Part shown: positions 19,931-30,457 of the stretch, one piece after another
How positions within the stretch are numbered: position 1 is the first letter of the stretch
Layout: each line of letters begins with the position of its first letter
From: Orientallactaga sibirica
Lineage: Eukaryota; Chordata; Mammalia; Rodentia; Dipodidae
NCBI GenBank assembly: GCA_036365145.1
Contig: JAEOAD010000001.1
Coordinates: forward strand, 101,529,501-101,593,500
DNA length: 64,000 nt
Reading direction: 5' to 3'
The notes under the pieces: model-generated
Databases searched by the model: none
What the model was told of the DNA's origin: nothing
Seen by the model: the letters and a program-made list of their open reading frames with translations, nothing else
Program-made: the position numbers and the translations under genes

Positions 19931-20297
19931 TGTGGCAGTTTGAATTTATGTCCCCTAATAGAGTCAGATGTTATTAAAATAAAGTTTGCAGCTTCTGCCC
20001 CTAGCAGGCAGTCTCCTGCAGGGAGTGGGGGGTGGGGGGCACATGTCACTGGGAGCAGACCTGAATTCCAGCCTAAAGGTATATAGAGTGCTTGAGCTCT
20101 TCTTGGGGTTCCTGGCATGTGCTTGCTTGTGGTGGGTAGTGGTTGTTTTTCTCTGCATGGATCTGTGTAAAAGGGGCCCATTTCTTAAACCATTATGGAA
20201 CTTCCCCTGGATCTGTAAGCTTTAATTAAATCTCCTTCCTCCCATAATTGTGTCTGGTCTGGAGGTTCATGGCAGCAATGTGAAGCTCACTACAACA
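19931..20297 (+). mobile_element. Solo MaLR-type LTR
   Basis: Starts TGTGGCAGTTTGAATTTATG and ends CTCACTACAACA, with a polyadenylation-type region (TTTAATTAAATCTCCTTCC) and the shared block CTTCCCCTGGATCTGTAAGC. It is a diverged relative of the LTRs at 40017 and 57279. Exact 5-bp TSD GTCTT at 19926-19930 and 20298-20302, the size expected for ERVL-MaLR elements. Confidence 0.9.
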
Positions 20298-20639
20298 GTC
20301 TTGGTTCCCTGAACCTGTCTGTCATCTACGGTCTTCACACTGGATTAGATGTGGGTGGTATTTGTCATGCACTTAACAGTCTTACCAGAGATCAGTCTAT
20401 CACAAACCATACAACTTCAAGAAAACTGGCTGGAGAAACTACCCCTGTCCTGATCTGCCATGTGTGCCATGTCATGTGTGACCCCCTGCTGTGAAGGTCT
20501 AGTGCAATAATGAGGTAACTTCTGGTCCCATAGAATGTAAGGCCACCAGAAAAGGAAGGCAAACAGAGTGTACCCGACCCAGAAGCCAAGCCCGGCTTCA
20601 GCTCTTCATGCTATTTGTTCTTTCTGCCCCTCTTTGCCC

Positions 20640-20805
20640 AGGTGAACCAGAATAGTGACTCGACTTCTTCAAGCTTTAATGTCATCATTTCTAGAATTAG
20701 AATATAATAATCCCATTCAATGATGATAATATTGCTTGGTGTAACACAAAATAGGCCTTTAGTAAATGATAACTCATCATTATAATCATTATTAATATAA
20801 GGTTA
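20640..20805 (+). mobile_element. MIR SINE, plus strand
   Basis: The order CAAGCTTTAATGTCATCATT, ATAATAATCCCATTC, ATTGCTTGGTGTAACACAAA and ATAGGCCTTTAGTAAATGAT parallels the MIR 3' part (TCAGTTTCCTCATCTG, ATAATAGTACC, GCCTGGCACATAGTAAG, GCTCAATAAATG). Diverged. Confidence 0.55.
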
Positions 20806-20879
20806 AAAAAATCCTGGAATATAGTGTTTGCCAAGCAAACATTTGTGAAAGAATGCCACTATTTCAAGGATTCTTTTTT

Positions 20880-21177
20880 TAAATATTTTTTTATTTAATT
20901 TTTATTTTGGAGAGAGACACAGAGAGAGACAGAGAGAGAGAGGGGAGAGAGAGGGAGGGAGAGGAAGACAGAGATGGGCGTGCCAGCAGTGTCTCAGCTG
21001 CTGAGAACAAAATCCAGGTGCATGCACCCCCTTGTGGTCAAGTGCAGCATTACGCCTTTGCGTCACTTTGCATCTGGCTAAACGTGGGACCTGGAGATTG
21101 GAACCGCTGGAGATTGGAACCAGCGTTCTTAGGCTTAGGAGGCAGGCGCCTTAACCCCTAAGCCATCTCTCCAGCCC
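20880..21177 (-). mobile_element. B2-like SINE, long subtype, minus strand
   Basis: Antisense copy ending TAAGCCATCTCTCCAGCCC. Exact 16-bp TSD TCAAGGATTCTTTTTT at 20864-20879 and 21178-21193. Inside it, GCTGGAGATTGGAACC is tandemly doubled on the plus strand at about 21091-21122. CATGCACCCCCTTGTGGTCA (21021-21040) is an antisense CTCF-like core. Confidence 0.95.
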
Positions 21178-21194
21178 TCAAGGATTCTTTTTTG

Positions 21195-21330
21195 AATTTT
21201 TTTTTTTTTTTTTTTTTTGAGGTAGGGTCTGACTCTAGCCCAGGCTGACCTGGAATTGACTATGTAGTCTCAGGTTGGCCTTGAACTCACAGCAATCCTC
21301 CTACCTCTGCCTCCAATGTACTGGGATTAA
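21195..21330 (-). mobile_element. B1 SINE, minus strand
   Basis: Poly-T, then GAGGTAGGGTCTGACTCTAG, CCCAGGCTGACCTGGAATTG and CTGCCTCCAATGTACTGGGA: antisense B1 truncated at its 5' end. Confidence 0.9.
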
Positions 21331-21344
21331 AGAACTTTTTATTG

Positions 21345-21515
21345 AGATCTTTTTTTTTTTTTTTTTTTTTCCAAGGTAGGGTCTCACTCTAGCCCAGGCT
21401 GCCCTGGAATTCACTATGTATTCTCAGTCTGGCCTCAAACTCATGACAATCCTCTACCTCTACCTCCCAAGTGCTAGTATTGAAAGTCTAGCCAATATGC
21501 CACCACCACACCCAG
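21345..21515 (-). mobile_element. B1 SINE, minus strand
   Basis: Second antisense B1 in tandem with the previous one: poly-T, AAGGTAGGGTCTCACTCTAG, CCCAGGCTGCCCTGGAATTC, then CTCCCAAGTGCTAGTATTGA and CACCACCACACCCAG. Confidence 0.9.
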
Positions 21516-21749
21516 TGAGAACTTGAATATATGAACATGTTGAAAATCGGTCACATTCCCATCAGGTGATACTATGTTCCCTCCCCCCTCCCCCATTCCA
21601 CTGAAGAACCACCTTACTGAGGTCATGAATGCACCAGTCATACTCTGTGGGGAAGGGCAATGCCTCAGAGAACACCTTTCCACCCCCTCTTCCAAGGTGT
21701 TCCCTGAGCCTGGAAAGTCTTGTTATTAAATACAATGGCACTCTTATGG

Positions 21750-22154
21750 TGTTGTAGACAGATTTATATTGCTGGAATGAACATCCAAACCAGACACAGT
21801 TTATGGGAGGAAGGTATTTATTTGAAGCTTAAAGATCCAGGGAAAAGTTCCATTAGTGGAGGAAGAAGGAAGGTGTTTCCATACATCCAAGCAGAGAAAA
21901 AAAGAACATCACCAACCAGCAAATACCAAAAGCAGCAAACACACACATGGGCAACAAGTAGCAGGGACCATGCCAGAGCCTGGACTTCTCTGCACACCTT
22001 TGGGCTGGAAATTCCATCCACCCCCAGTGACAGCTTAGGGGTGGGCTCCAGTATCTGTGCCTAGTGACACCTCCTCCAGCCAGGTGACTAGAAATCCAAG
22101 TTATTAGCTTAATAAAACACTTCAGTCTTTGGGGACATGACTCAAACTACCACA
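21750..22154 (-). mobile_element. Solo MaLR-type LTR, minus strand
   Basis: On the minus strand it starts TGTGTGGTAGTTTGAGTCAT-like text and ends CTGTCTACAACA. It shares the GATCTTTAAGCTTCAAATAA block (polyadenylation region) with the other LTRs of this group. Flanks TATGG (21745-21749) and CATGG (22155-22159) form a 5-bp TSD with one mismatch. More diverged than the 40017/57279 pair. Confidence 0.85.
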
Positions 22155-22159
22155 CATGG

Positions 22160-22262
22160 CTAGCTTGAGAACCTCTTCAGGTGACTGACACTGAGGAGAC
22201 TCAAAACTCACCAGAGCAGAAAATGAGAGGCTATCAAGAGCTCAGTACTAAAGGAGACTTAT
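22160..22262 (+). mobile_element. L1 3' UTR fragment
   Basis: GAGGAGACTCAAAACTCACC, AGAGCAGAAAATGAGAGGCT and AAGAGCTCAGTACTAAAGGA match the block at 9230-9300 (GAGGATACTCAAAACATACC ... AAGAGCTCAACACTAAAGCA). Short isolated piece. Confidence 0.65.
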
Positions 22263-22444
22263 TTCAAGAATTCTTTATCTCTTTACAAATTGATAGAAAA
22301 TCAGATACCATTACTTTTTTCAGCTATATCTACCTTTACTGTGTCTCTTTTCTTTCCTGTATTAGGTAATTATTTCTATGGTTACTCCAGGGCCCTAAAG
22401 AACTTCAAAATGGGTATTTCAAAAAAAGTGATAGTGTTTATATT

Positions 22445-22640
22445 GGGTTTGTTACAAGCCTGCTTTGTGTTGTTACATCATGTACATAAGAAAAAAATAA
22501 ACCTCTGGAGGAATATGCTTAAAATATGGTAGAATGTCAGCCCATTACAGGAAGCCAACTCAAATAAATGGTTGAAAGACACCTATATCGCTGTATTACT
22601 TCAAAAAATACATTCCTATGCACAAGACAGAGGCATGTCT
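22445..22640 (+). repeat. Local duplicate, unit 1
   Basis: Contains GGGTTTGTTACAAGCCTGC, ATAAACCTCTGGAGGAATAT, AAAATATGGTAGAATGTCAG, ATGGTTGAAAGACACCTAT and ATACATTCCTATGCACA. The same ordered blocks recur at 23497-23720. Identity unknown; it may be a local tandem duplication or two copies of an unrecognised interspersed repeat. Confidence 0.75.
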
Positions 22641-23290
22641 CATACCATTTTAATAACTTTGTAGGGCATCTGAATGTGTTATCCCATTCATTTGAGAATA
22701 CCAGTGAAGATCATCTGAACAATTGTCAGAGAAAGGACCAGAGTACCCACTGTATTAAGCCATGTTTCCATATTATATTCTGTCTTCTATATGCTCCAAA
22801 TCTCACTAAAACCTGTGAGTCAAATGGTCAAAAGCAAGTATGTCATTATAATCCCTTTCATCTGTTGTAAGCCTGCATCAAGCAATGTCAAGCACTGCAG
22901 TGCATCAAGCATTAGTTAGTAGTGTACTCAAGCCTATTTGTGGACAGTGGTACACTTTTGCTCCTTTCTGTCTATAAGGTGCCTGTGGTTTCCTTGGAGA
23001 GACCAGTATATCTGTCATAGTGAAAATAGCATAAGACCAGATATACTTTGTCTTCTCAATGTGCTGTAAGCAGCAAAGAAGATGTATTAGAATCTGTGTC
23101 CATGTGGAATTGGTATTTGATTCTATGTAATTCATTTTTTCTTCCTTATGTTTTAAGTTACTCATTAAAGGCTTCTTTGGCTATTTATTAAAATAGGTCA
23201 AGCAATGGAACACTTGAACAAATAAAGATGTTATGATTACCTACTTGAAATCTGCTCCAAGTGGGGAAAAAAAGAAAAAGATCTGTATTT

Positions 23291-23433
23291 CATGATAGAG
23301 CTAGAAGCAAAAGGCAAAACACATCACAATGTTTTTAAAAGCCACATCACACACACACACACACACACCATAAATTCCATCATGATAGAGCTAGAAGCAA
23401 AAGGCAAAACACATCACAATGTTTTTAAAAGCC
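23291..23433 (+). repeat. 53-bp exact direct repeat around a (CA)n tract
   Basis: The 53 bp at 23291-23343 (starting CATGATAGAGCTAGAAGCAA, ending TTTTTAAAAGCC) recur without change at 23381-23433. Between them lie ACATCA, a (CA)n run and CATAAATTCCAT. The unit period is 90 bp. Confidence 0.95.
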
Positions 23434-23496
23434 TGTCTCATCATGGAATGCAAATTTCCACTTCCTATTTCAACTGTCATTTTTCAGAAACTGACA

Positions 23497-23720
23497 TGGG
23501 GTTTGTTACAATCCTGCCTTCATGTCATATACTGTGACATCATGTAGAGAAGAAAGAAATAAACCTCTGGAGAAATATGGATAAAATATGGTAGAATGTC
23601 AACACATTACAAGAAGGCAACCCAAATAAAAGGGAATAAAAGTTGGGAAGAATGGTTGAAAGATACCTATGTCCCAGTATTTCTTCACAAAATACATTCC
23701 TATGCACAGAAGAGATGCAT
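23497..23720 (+). repeat. Local duplicate, unit 2
   Basis: Partner of 22445-22640: GGGTTTGTTACAATCCTGCC, ATAAACCTCTGGAGAAATAT, AAAATATGGTAGAATGTCAA, ATGGTTGAAAGATACCTATG and ATACATTCCTATGCACA. It has a short extra segment (AAAAGGGAATAAAAGTTGGG) that unit 1 lacks. Confidence 0.75.
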
Positions 23721-24850
23721 TTGGATCACAGGACTCCCACAAAGTGGGAAGCTCAAAATATATTCATAGCAAACTCCCCTCAGGGTGCAGATTTTGCTAC
23801 AAAGCAGTTTCAGAATCTCGTTTCAATTGAAAGTTTTTACCCGACTTGAAAACCACTGAGATTCCATCAGGTAGAATCCATTGAGGAAATTGCTTTCCTC
23901 AGTGCCATGTGACTCATTCATTCACATCTCTGAGCTGTCTAGAGGAAATTATCCATGGGATTTTATCATTAGTTTAAAAGTCACTGCAGTTGTTTTTCAT
24001 TGGTATAATTTTAAGCCAAATAGGATCATTAGGTGTGAAAACATCTTTGAAAAAGGTATATAACTAGTTTCCTCTCTAGAACAGCATGATTTATGTTGAA
24101 GAAACATAGTGCTGGCAATTGAACTTTAAAGTACCAGCCATTCTTAGGACTGACATCTGAGCCTCTCCTTAAAGGTTCCTGGAAAATAAAAGAATGTGTC
24201 TCTGGGTGTAGAACACTTCTGTGAAGACATCACCATAACAGATGCAAGGTTATTGCAATGATAAATTGTGTCTCCACCATGCCCATTTAGAAAAAACAAA
24301 AGACATTTCTAAAGCTTCATTTTTATTGACCTACTTCCATAAGAGCCTTAAGGAGCTTTCATTCTCAGTTTGGTGACCATCCCCTCCTCTCTTGAAGATG
24401 GTCAGTGTCTATCAGATGATGCTTCCTTGGCCAAATACACCAACCACACCTCCATCTACATGCCTAAGTGGATAATGCTACTATCTTATCTTGATTCCTT
24501 TCTTGACTTTTAAATTATCACTTTCTCCCCTCTATAGAAGAAAAAATTTCAAAATAAATTAAAATTCAAAATGAGGTCAATGTGTATATCATGTTATTTT
24601 ATCACCTACAAAATCTAGGGGAAAGATGTGTGCAGAAGCTGAGCTTTTGTGCTCATGGTATTTCTTACCATCTAGCACCAGCTGAGCATTTCAAATTTCT
24701 CCTAAGACTGGAATATCGTCTGAATTGTTTCCATAAATATTTCAGTAAAGATGTAAAATCAAGGGCAAGTTGAGCAAAGCAAGTTGGCTTATCCATTTTC
24801 AAGTTACACCAGGTCTTTGATTTTATGGCTCTCATACACTAAACATTATA
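23721..24850. other. No gene recognised
   Basis: AT-rich, repeat-poor sequence without a recognisable coding frame. Confidence 0.4.
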
Positions 24851-24856
24851 GAGACA

Positions 24857-25038
24857 TGGACTGATGAGATGGCTCAGTGGTTGAAAGGGCTCATGCATGC
24901 AGGATTATCAAACTTGGCTCTTCAGAACCCACATAAAACCAGAAGCAAGTAGCACATGCATCTGTAATTCCACCCCGTGTTCTTCTCCAGCTCAACACAT
25001 ACACCAGCACACATACTTGCTATGTGTGCTACATATAT

Positions 25039-25085
<47 letters not shown>
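24857..25085 (+). mobile_element. B4-type or ID-headed SINE with (GT)n
   Basis: Head TGGACTGATGAGATGGCTCA, GTGGTTGAAAGGGCTC and TTCAGAACCCACATAAAACC, followed by CACACATACTTGC-type text and a (GT)n run at about 25042-25081. Confidence 0.6.
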
Positions 25086-26766
25086 AGATCTAATGAATCA
25101 GGCTAAATTAACATAAGGTAAAAATTGGGATGAGTGGATTTTCAGTGTGGATGAGAATAAATGTTCTATTTGTGTTAGATTAACGTATTTTGCAAATGGA
25201 TCTGTCTTGGTCCTCTCACTTTTGTGATTAATGTGCCTTTTGAAATTGTATTTGTTTCCCTATTTCCCCTCATTATGCTTTATAGTCTCTGTGAGCTTCC
25301 CCACAGAGATTATGAAATGATCAATTTTTGTTTTCCCTTCTTTAGTATGAATTATAGCACTGTAAGTTTCTGTGAGGGCTTTGTAGTTTGTCAATATATT
25401 TTTAATCTAACCTTTGTATGTTGATTAAGATTTTCTATAGCCAAAAAAAAACAAAGGTAAGAAATGGTTTCATGTAGAATTTTCATTAAATGAACTATTG
25501 AGAAATTTTCCTATATATTTAAATATTTATATAAATCACTGTGATGGTGTCTTAACATTCCATGGAAGAATTTACCATTATTTACTTATCTCATTGCAGA
25601 ATACTTAGTTTGTCCCTAAAAGAAATGTAGTGGTTCTATAGCAAAAGACTAGGAATTGTGTCTCCTTCTAACAAAATGAGTGGATGTACATACACATGTG
25701 TAACAGGGTTTAGAAGAATATACACCAAGCATGTCTAGAATTCATTTCTCTGAGTAGCAGGTTTGGAGTGAATTTTCCTTTTTAAAGTTCAACAAGACCA
25801 AAGAAGCATTTTATGTTCTTGGCTGCCTTTACAGGACTAATATTGGTCATTGTGGCCTAAAATAACTTCATTCCTAATACATTTTATTAGTTACTATGAT
25901 TGGCAACATAATACAACTTTAGAGCAAAAGCTCAGAAGCTACATGTGCATAAACATGTGCATAAAAATTAAAATGAACCAGGAAAGGATAAATATATTCT
26001 CTTTTCATTCCGTCTAATCCCTCATGTATGTGTATATCAATAGATATAATATATGATAATACATAGTAATATTTTTCTACCTAGCTAGTGAGTTGCTTTT
26101 TCAGAAGATATGTAGAGTTTACTATAATTCCATAATGCATATAGACTTTTCTACTAATTTACGTTTTGGCAGCTTTTTCCTATTATTACCTTTAAGTAGT
26201 CACATAAACAATACTAATGATTGCTTAATACCCCATAATATGAATGCATCATTACTTACTTAACCAATTTTGGAAACACTATATTTTTTGTTTAAAAAAT
26301 TCAAACAATGCTTCAGTTTCTATTATGCCTCTATTGTGTGAGATTTATTTGGAGAGTAGAAAGAGATGAAATCATTATTCCTAAAATAAATATTCACACT
26401 GTGAAATTTTAATGTACCTATTCTGACACAAAGCACAGTTTTTCAAAAAAGGTTCCCAGGACAATCACATCTGGTTTTCCTTCCTGTGTCTTTACCTTGA
26501 TCCCTGACAAGCAGCCACACCTGTTTCACAGACTAAGCTCCTCTGCCCAACATTTAAGGATGTGAATGTTCTTGCAGGTAGTACAATAAATCTGGGAGAG
26601 AGATGACATAAAATATTTTCAAAATGCCAAGTGTGAAAGGCTTTGGCGGAAATACAAAATCCAAGCTATATTGTCACTAAGCAGTTTGAGAAATGGGCAA
26701 TTGAGCCTTTAATAATGAACATTATTTATGTCCAATGTTTCTCCTGCTTACTTCTCAATACCCTAA
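25086..26766. other. AT-rich, repeat-poor; possible ancient L1 debris
   Basis: No gene seen. Around 25540-25660 and 26200-26340 the text (for example AATACCCCATAATATGAATG ... ACTTAACCAATTTTGG ... AAACAATGCTTC) is reminiscent of old mammalian L1 3' UTR sequence, but too diverged to place by eye. Confidence 0.4.
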
Positions 26767-27148
26767 TGCATGGCACAATGCAGGTCGGGCCCTAGTCAGG
26801 CCACCTACTAGGAGAAACCAGGAAGTGGTTTCTGTGGACGTAGCATTCTGCACAGGCCTGGCATGATAACAGCTACAGCCCCATGTCCATGAGCAACCTG
26901 CTGTGAGATGATCTGCCCAGAGACAGGCTATCATTGATCACAAAAAGGGAACCACCCAATACAACAATTGGCCAGCCAAACCCTTAAAAACCCCTACACT
27001 TCCTTGAATAAAGGAGTTTGCAGCAGATCGCCCTCTGCCTGCTTCCAACCAACTCCCGGTATCTGTGTCGTGATTCCGTGCCTCTCACCCCCTACCAGGC
27101 AGAGACCCTGCATCCCCTCCTGGGCTGGCCCTAGGAGGGACCCCAACA
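26767..27148 (+). repeat. ERV 5' LTR
   Basis: 382 bp from TGCATGGCACAATGCAGGTC to GGGACCCCAACA. AATAAA at 27007-27012 is the likely polyadenylation signal, and CCTTAAAAACCCC upstream (about 26979-26991) could serve as a weak TATA-like element. It lacks the 47-bp and 44-bp duplications of the 3' LTR. A solo relative lies at 15750. Confidence 0.93.
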
Positions 27149-27150
27149 TC

Positions 27151-27168
27151 TGGCACCTGAACAGGGAC
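27151..27168 (+). promoter_or_regulatory. Primer-binding site, tRNA-Lys type
   Basis: TGGCACCTGAACAGGGAC begins two bases after the LTR. It differs at two positions from the complement of the 3' end of tRNA-Lys3 (TGGCGCCCGAACAGGGAC). Both differences are C-to-T/G-to-A type, as expected from decay of a methylated CpG. Confidence 0.85.
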
Positions 27169-27251
27169 CTGAACAGCCCCTCGGCATTGGTGAGACGCCC
27201 CCACCTTGATCATCAGTGAGTAGGCCCCTTTCTGTTCTGTGTGCTGACGGC

Positions 27252-27268
27252 TGCCGAAGGGTGAGTGG
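27252..27268 (+). promoter_or_regulatory. Possible major splice donor of the provirus
   Basis: GAAGG|GTGAGTGGG at 27261 is a near-consensus donor about 90 bp after the primer-binding site, where retroviruses place the donor for env mRNA. Function is inferred from position and motif only. Confidence 0.45.
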
Positions 27269-27674
27269 GAAGCCCCATCCTCCCCTCTTTTCCTTTTGTT
27301 CATCCTTTTCCCTGGCAGGAGGCACACATCGTGGCATAGTCCCAAATCTCATGCTGGCCCCTCCACTCTCAGACATAAGGGTCTGACCCACCTGATTTCG
27401 GAACCAAGGAGAGGCCGTTGGCTGAGCTTCCCTGGAGACACAGTGTGGGGATATGGCCATGTAGTAACGACCCATGGAAGTGCCCTACTAAGCACAAGAC
27501 ACTTGGGTTGTAAACATTCTGTCTGTATGTTTCAGCTGGCCCCAGCAATAGGTGTTGTGGTTTGCACGATTATACTTTGGGCTAACATTTTTGATCTGGG
27601 TTATCATTTTCTCACTCCTTGATTCAGGGATGTCACAGCCTAGCGCCCCCCACCCCAAACACCACCACACAATA

Positions 27675-28410
27675 ATGGGCAACCTCCCTCCACATCTAAA
27701 GACACTGCAGTTGCAGGCTCTTAAGGCCCTTCTCCTGCAACATGGCTTAAAAGTGAAACAAAAGGACGTCCATGGCTTTGGGATGAAACTCTTGTTTTAG
27801 CCCCATGGATTTGTCCTGAGAACATCTAGGACACTTCCATTTGGTCCCTGGTTCTCTTCCTAAAGAGGAAATGTGAGGTTCACGAAGGACACACACGCCC
27901 CACCCCATTCTTTCCTATCCTCCTTGCCATAATTGCCAGCCTTAAAGGCTCCTCCATGAAGAAAGTCATTTCCACCCATAACAAAAGCTATAGGGAGGAA
28001 CCGAAACTGGCTCTTCAAACCTCATCCCTCCCAGCCCCCTCTTATGATAACTCGGATAAGGAGGAAGACCAACCCTTCATTGAGAAAAGACTGCCACCCC
28101 AACTGCCACCTGTGGCAGCTGCTCTCACACCTGCCTTCAATGATAAAAAACCACCCACCCTTACCCCTCTTTACCCTTGGAAGGACCTCCACCTGCTCTG
28201 TCCTGGACACACCCAGGCAGCTTCCAGTTTGCTGACATGCCCAATTGTCCCCCCCCCTTGGCTGCCTTCCTCATTAACATAGGGCCTGGATGCAACAGCC
28301 AGGCCCTGGTATCCCACCCCCCTCTCTGATCTGGCTCTCATCTGCAAGGCAACCCAGGAATCTGGCATTGACTCCTCCTACTTTGAACAAGTCCTTTTAC
28401 AATGGGCCAT
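27675..28410 (+). pseudogene. Endogenous retroviral gag remnant
   Basis: An ATG at 27675 opens a 41-codon frame starting M-G-N, so it keeps the glycine-2 used for myristoylation of matrix proteins; it is stopped at 27798-27800. After several stops, a 108-codon frame at 27956-28282 follows, with an acidic SDKEED stretch and proline-rich text such as PPQLPP, reminiscent of the region between matrix and capsid. No major homology region and no CCHC zinc knuckle of nucleocapsid can be seen. Gag would normally form the particle; this remnant cannot. Confidence 0.7.
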
Positions 28411-28419
28411 CCACCTTCA

Positions 28420-29345
28420 GACTTATTGAGCACGTTTGCTCACACACTGGTCTGCCTGGCTTTATTGCTGATGGGAATTCTCAGGTGGACAAGTTTATTG
28501 CTGTCTCCTCCTTGCCACCTTTAGAACAAGCTAGACATTTATACCAAAGGTTCCATCTATTCCCCACTAAACTACAGACCCTATACCCCAAGCTCTCGCT
28601 TAGCCAATGCAAACATTTAACTCGTGCCTGTAAGACATGCGCCCCCCTAACCTCCTTGGGTCCCCTACAGCCTCAAGGAGTCAATCCCAGAGGGCTTATC
28701 CCAAATTCTATCTATCTGGCAGATGGATGTTACCCACATACCTTCCTTTGGCAATCTCAAATATGTCCGTGTCATCGTGGACACTTACTCTAAGCTTACT
28801 TTTGCTATTGCTTTCTCAGGAGAGAAGGCATCCCATGTCATTAAGGTGACAAAAACCACCATGTTGTTCATGGGCATACCCTGGTCAATTAAAACTGATA
28901 ATGGCCCTGCATACACATCTGCCCAATTCACATCCTTCATGAAATATTGGGGAATCCCTTGGGATCCCCTACAAGCCATAGTGGAGAGAACTAACCGGAC
29001 CCTAAAGGAACTAATTATAAAACAAAAGTCTACTATGTCACCCAAGGATCCCCACCTGGCCCTAGTGGAGGCTCTCTTCACCCTCAATTTTCTCACCTTT
29101 GATGAGGCAGGACTCTCCCCACCCTACAAACATTGGAGATCCCAACCAACCACAATGCCCTTACCATTAGTCTGCTGGAAGGATCTTCTTTCTAATATCT
29201 GGAAGGGACCCCACCCTCTTTTAACACAGGGCCAAGGGTGTGCTTGTGTCTTTCCAGAAACTTCACAGATCCCAATCTGGATCCCTGCCAGAAACATCCA
29301 TCCAGCCACTGACTCGGAGATCGACCTTGATGAGGAGGATATGCT
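28420..29345 (+). pseudogene. Endogenous retroviral pol remnant (RNase H end and integrase)
   Basis: In the frame of 28290-28793, HVCSHTGLPGFIADGN marks the end of RNase H. The N-terminal zinc-binding region of integrase follows (H-x5-H, then CKTC). A one-base frameshift near 28710 moves the frame to 28723, which carries the first catalytic Asp (MDVTH), the second (TDNGPAYTS) and the glutamate (QAIVERTNRT). Only 28 residues lie between the second Asp and the Glu instead of the invariant 35, so an in-frame deletion has removed part of the catalytic core. The C-terminal region (IWIPARNIHP) is still visible. Protease and reverse transcriptase are absent. Confidence 0.9.
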
Positions 29346-30115
29346 AAACCCCTCAGGCCAGATACGGGACTGTAAACTTATTCCCCTTTTTCTCCATTTA
29401 TCTCCTTTTCTCCCTACTACCACTTCCCAGAAACCATTTTGGACAATTCTTCTTAGGCCATACTTGTTTGATGTGGTGGGCCTAATTTCCCACGCTTTTC
29501 CTAGGCTTCATTTTAGCCACTCTATTTTGCTGTATTCCTCCCCCTTCAAGCAAGTACTTCTCCTTAGCCACACCTTTTCATTTTTGCTTATTAATGCCTC
29601 TTATGGTAATGCTACCCTCCAACCAGCCATAAATTCCATTTACAACTCCTTTGATTACATTGATCAGCTACCATTAAGGACACTCAATGCTACTACTTAT
29701 GTTGCTGAGCGTGAGCTCACAACAGTCACCCAACAACCTGTTTATGTTAAAACCCCCTATTATTTTGTCTTGGTCCCAACACTCAATGCCTCTGCCTTTT
29801 TACTCTTTTCCAGGGGCTTTCTCAATGCTCCCTCCTTTGTTGTAGACTGATCCCTTTCATAACTATTCCTGCTGACTTCCATGTTATCCCTAGACAGGTG
29901 CCCATTGGCTTTACAGCTGTTTCTCCTGATGATAACTTTACATTTCTTTCTTCAACCCTTCTTCCCTTCTTATCCTTGCAGAAATCCTAGTTATCCTCAC
30001 CATCATGCTGATCCTTTTCAGATGTCTCAGAGATTTTTCTCGGCACATCACCGCCATCCAAACAAACCAGGTTCCATCTACTACAGGGAGCCATTTATCA
30101 ATCAGAAGGGGAAAG
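29346..30115 (+). pseudogene. Endogenous retroviral env remnant
   Basis: The integrase frame stays open without a stop to 29850. This part has a hydrophobic run (QVLLLSHTFSFLLINAS) and several N-x-S/T sites (NAS, NAT, NAT, NAS), consistent with the signal peptide and surface subunit of Env. In another frame around 29975-30060 the DNA reads as a hydrophobic anchor followed by RCLRDFSRH, which looks like the membrane-spanning and cytoplasmic end of the transmembrane subunit. The middle, including furin site and fusion peptide, is not recognisable. Non-functional. Confidence 0.6.
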
Positions 30116-30434
30116 CCCTCGTGAACCACCATATGATATCTTACCCACCATTTCTCATTTGTAAACCTGTCCTACCCCAGTCTTTCTCAGGTTCTATAGT
30201 TGATTCTCACTAGGACCATTCGCACACCACAGAACCACCCCCACATGGCCCTCCATGCCTCCTAGGTGACAGCCACAACCCTCGGACTTTCTCACCAGGA
30301 TGGCGGGTAGTCAATGATGGGTAAGACCCCATGAGATGGGACAGCCTAAGACAGGCACCATCGCATGAGATGATCCTCTGGGGCCTAGGGTCAACAATGG
30401 CTTTGCAAAGAACCATGCCTCCCAGCATTGCCAA

Positions 30435-30457
30435 TAATAAAAACAAAAAGGAGTATA
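30435..30457 (+). promoter_or_regulatory. Probable polypurine tract
   Basis: AATAAAAACAAAAAGGAG lies just upstream of the 3' LTR, the position of the plus-strand DNA primer in retroviruses. It is shortened or altered at the LTR junction (a TATA follows). Confidence 0.5.

Noticed and set aside
20020..20055. Possible G-quadruplex in GGGAGTGGGGGGTGGGGGG
   Set aside because: Only three well-spaced G runs are present before a long gap, so the usual four-run pattern with short loops is not met.
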